Of a stretch of 14,988 nt of DNA, positions 12,826 to 14,988 are shown in pieces. Position 1 is the stretch's first letter. Each line of letters begins with the position of its first letter. Under the pieces are notes generated by a model. The model was not told the origin of the DNA. It saw nothing but the letters and a program-made list of their open reading frames with translations, and ran no database searches. The DNA comes from Syntrophorhabdaceae bacterium PtaU1.Bin034 (GTDB lineage Bacteria > Desulfobacterota_G > Syntrophorhabdia > Syntrophorhabdales > WCHB1-27): the NCBI GenBank assembly GCA_002067405.1, contig MVRP01000088.1, positions 1-14,988 of the forward strand, written 5' to 3'. A program made the translations under genes and the position numbers.

Positions 12826-13386
12826 ATGATCGCTTTATTAAAACGAAAACTGGCCGGTTATAGCCCTTGCTCGCTTGATGCCGACAAGAAGATACGTGCC
12901 TCAGTGCTGATACCGGTCTTTGAGAACAGTGCAGGCGTCCACATCCTGCTCACCAAAAGGACGAACAAGGTAAAGTACCACAAGGGGGAGATATCGTTCC
13001 CGGGAGGTATGTACGAGGACGGTGATCGCACTGCGATCGACACGGCTTTGCGGGAGTGCAGCGAAGAGATAGGCGTAAAACCCTCGGATGTGGAGATCGT
13101 GGGTCGGCTTGACGACATGAGGACAGTGACCGGCTTTGTGATCACCCCTTATGTCGGGATCATACCTTGCCCCTACAGCTTTACCCTCAATCCGGACGAA
13201 GTGCACTACCTTATCAATTTGCCTTTCCCTTACCTGCTCGAATATCGGGCGGAGGCCGAGACCGTGCAGCATGAGGGGAGGCTTGTGGAGATTCCGGCTA
13301 TTTATTACGAGGGCGAGCGCATATGGGGTGCCACGTGCAAACTCCTTCTCCAGCTCAGAAAAATAGTGGAAGATGAGAAAATTTAA
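12826..13386 (+). CDS. Nudix hydrolase, probable CoA diphosphatase (NudL-like)
   Basis: A 186-residue cytoplasmic enzyme. LLTKRTNKVKYHKGEISFPGG (41-61) is the motif found with the Nudix box in CoA pyrophosphatases (UPF0035 type), which cleave CoA to 4'-phosphopantetheine and 3',5'-ADP. The box continues with EDGD and ALRECSEEIG (74-83), where REx2EE supplies metal ligands (E77, E80, E81). An in-frame TTG at 12790 would use the -35 hexamer as a start codon and is rejected. The gene overlaps the MFS gene by 14 bp. Family assignment is firm; CoA as substrate is inferred from the motif. Confidence 0.88.
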   Translation: MIALLKRKLAGYSPCSLDADKKIRASVLIPVFENSAGVHILLTKRTNKVKYHKGEISFPGGMYEDGDRTAIDTALRECSEEIGVKPSDVEIVGRLDDMRTVTGFVITPYVGIIPCPYSFTLNPDEVHYLINLPFPYLLEYRAEAETVQHEGRLVEIPAIYYEGERIWGATCKLLLQLRKIVEDEKI

Positions 13387-14545
13387 CCTGAAGGTGCTCC
13401 TCCTCCTTTCGCTCGGGCACATGACCGTCGACATTTACCAGGGAGCGCTGCCCGCGACATTGCCTTTTATCAAAGAGAACCTGGGCCTTACCTACACAAT
13501 GACGGGCCTCATCATGATCGTGTCCAACTTCACCTCTTCCATTCTTCAACCACTCTTCGGTTTTCTCTCCGACAAGAAGGAGAAGGCCTTCCTCCTGCCT
13601 CTCGGTGTGTTCTCCGCGGGCCTGGGTTATTCCCTGCTCAGCCTGCCGTCACACTATTTCCCGGTGCTGGCGCTTGTTACCATAAGCGGTCTGGGCGTGG
13701 CATCCTATCATCCCGAGGGCTACAAGACAGCGGCTTTTTTCACGGGCCGGAGGGCGGCAACCGGCATGTCCGTCTTTTCCGTTGGCGGAAATCTCGGCTT
13801 TGCGCTCGGGCCCATCATCGCCATCTGGACCATCTCCCGCTTCGGCTTCACGTCCCTGCCTCTCGTGATCATCCCTTCACTTTTGTTCACCGCTGCCATT
13901 CTTGTTTTCAGAAGAGCCGTTGCCCTTCCTGAGATAATGGAGCACGCGAGGCGGGAGGCAGGAGAAACCAGGGCCGGAGGTGCATATCTCTCCCTGATCT
14001 TGACCATTTCAGCGGTGATAATGAGGTCCTGGATACAGGTCGGCATAATGGCCTACATCCCCTTTTACTTCATCGACGTGCTCAAGGGTGATCCCGTGTA
14101 CGCCGCCAAGCTCGTGAGCCTTTTTCTTCTGGGGGGCACGATCGGGACACTCGTCGGCGCTCCTGTTGCCGACAAATGGGGACACAGGTTCCTGCTGAGG
14201 GCAAGCATGCTGCTCGCAACCCTCGTCTTTCCTCTCATTTTCATTGTTAAAGGTGCGCTGCTCTTTGTTGTGCTCTTTGTGCTCGGCGCAATCCTTGTCT
14301 CCAGTTTTTCCGTTACCATCGTCATGGCCCAGAAACTTCTTCCGAAGAATCTCGGCATTGCATCCGGTTTGATGACGGGCTTCGCGATAGGCGCAGGGGG
14401 CATTGGCGTGACCCTCCTCGGTGTTGTCGCCGACCACTACGGCGTCTACGCCGCGCTTCAGTCTATCGGGATATTGCCGGTGGTCGGCTTCGTTCTCAGC
14501 ATGATACTGAAATATCCACCGGAACAGGAAGGGCAAAACGCATGA
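13373..14545 (+). CDS. MFS transporter, fosmidomycin-resistance (Fsr)-like
   Basis: A 390-residue inner-membrane transporter with about 12 hydrophobic segments. The start (LLLLSLGHMTVDIYQGALPATLPFIKENLGL) and the following SNFTSSILQPLFGFLSDK...PLGV, GLGVASYHPEGYKTAA and SVGGNLGFALGPI resemble the Fsr branch of the major facilitator superfamily. Members include the E. coli fosmidomycin exporter, but many have unknown substrates. The ATG lies within the end of the Nudix gene, with only a weak GGAAG upstream, so coupling is likely. Its stop overlaps the der start (ATGA). An actual resistance role is not established by the sequence. Confidence 0.88.
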   Translation: MRKFNLKVLLLLSLGHMTVDIYQGALPATLPFIKENLGLTYTMTGLIMIVSNFTSSILQPLFGFLSDKKEKAFLLPLGVFSAGLGYSLLSLPSHYFPVLALVTISGLGVASYHPEGYKTAAFFTGRRAATGMSVFSVGGNLGFALGPIIAIWTISRFGFTSLPLVIIPSLLFTAAILVFRRAVALPEIMEHARREAGETRAGGAYLSLILTISAVIMRSWIQVGIMAYIPFYFIDVLKGDPVYAAKLVSLFLLGGTIGTLVGAPVADKWGHRFLLRASMLLATLVFPLIFIVKGALLFVVLFVLGAILVSSFSVTIVMAQKLLPKNLGIASGLMTGFAIGAGGIGVTLLGVVADHYGVYAALQSIGILPVVGFVLSMILKYPPEQEGQNA

Positions 14546-14988
14546 AACCGATAATCGGCATCGTCGGAAGGCCCAATGTGGGAAAGTCGACCTTCTTCAA
14601 CCGCGTTGTCGGGTACAAGAAGGCCATAACCGAGGATATCCCCGGCGTCACAAGGGACCGGAACTACGGCGAATTCGAATACGGCGGAAAGAACTTCGTC
14701 CTCGTTGATACGGGAGGGTTTGAGCCCGACGGCGCCGAAAAAATAACCTCTCTCGTAAAACAGCACATCTATTCGGGCATCGAGGAATCATCGATTATCA
14801 TATTTCTCATGGATGCAAAGGATGGGCTGCTTCCGGAGGACAGGGAGATCGCCACGATTTTGCGCCGGTATAACAAGCCCGTCTTTCACGTGGTGAACAA
14901 GGTCGATTCAAGAAAGAGAGAGGCGGACCTCGCGGACTTCTATTCGCTGGGCGTAGAAAAAATCTACGGCGTGAGCGCGGCCCATGGG
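14542..14988 (+). CDS. der: Der (EngA), double-domain ribosome-assembly GTPase, 5' part only
   Basis: The first 149 codons of Der, cut by the window edge; the full protein is usually about 440-490 residues with two G domains and a KH-like domain. It is required for 50S assembly. The first G domain is visible: G1 GRPNVGKS (9-16), G2 Thr37 (GVTRDR), G3 DTGG (56-59), G4 NKVD (119-122) and G5 SAAH (145-148). GGAAGG lies about 10 nt before the ATG, which overlaps the MFS stop as ATGA. Placement in this operon puts an essential GTPase under the Nudix promoter unless an internal promoter exists. Confidence 0.95.
   Translation, partial: MKPIIGIVGRPNVGKSTFFNRVVGYKKAITEDIPGVTRDRNYGEFEYGGKNFVLVDTGGFEPDGAEKITSLVKQHIYSGIEESSIIIFLMDAKDGLLPEDREIATILRRYNKPVFHVVNKVDSRKREADLADFYSLGVEKIYGVSAAHG

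Overview
The window is a piece of a bacterial chromosome with moderately high GC content. It is densely packed with housekeeping and envelope-stress genes. I see no rRNA, tRNA, CRISPR array, insertion sequence or phage gene. The gene set (a long HflX, a tandem DUF1540 protein, an archaeal-type HTH plus zinc-ribbon regulator, a sigma-54 two-component system, an Fsr-type MFS gene next to der) looks like an anaerobic deltaproteobacterium (Desulfobacterota, perhaps a Syntrophorhabdus-like syntroph). That placement is inferred from gene content only.

Layout. 1-150: a hairpin-rich, unassigned leader. 193-2230 (+): rlmN and two tandem PaaI-like hotdog thioesterases, the last overlapping hflX tail to tail. 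2163-4272 (-): a DUF1540 cysteine-rich protein and hflX, each with its own sigma-70-like promoter. 4370-8876 (+): a five-gene locus consisting of a ZraP/Spy-like periplasmic protein, a glycine-zipper lipoprotein, a second Spy-like protein, a membrane histidine kinase and an NtrC-type response regulator. A near-perfect sigma-54 promoter (4489-4505) lies upstream of it, with two adjacent inverted repeats 85-120 bp further up that are well placed for activator binding. 9008-9652 (+): a DedA membrane protein. 9705-10628 (-): a BON plus PRC-barrel-like protein. 10773-11108 (-): the HTH/zinc-ribbon regulator. 11222-12751 (+): a fusion of a HAD phosphatase with a MurQ-like SIS domain. 12826-14988 (+): a Nudix CoA pyrophosphatase, an Fsr-like MFS transporter and the start of der, all overlapping like an operon.

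How the genes fit together. The 4370-8876 block reads as a self-contained, ZraPSR-like envelope-stress circuit. The kinase and sigma-54 activator at its end probably drive the sigma-54 promoter at its start, and the products are two small periplasmic chaperone-like proteins plus a lipoprotein. The HAD-MurQ fusion joins two activities that could both act on N-acetylmuramate 6-phosphate, although one of the two catalytic glutamates of MurQ appears to be replaced.

A recurring pattern is that three genes without a Shine-Dalgarno sequence (dedA-like, HAD-MurQ, Nudix) each start 5-11 nt after a recognisable -10 box at 17-bp spacing from a -35 box. This suggests leaderless or nearly leaderless transcripts. 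The hflX start is also odd: the conserved N-terminal motif continues upstream of every standard start codon in frame.
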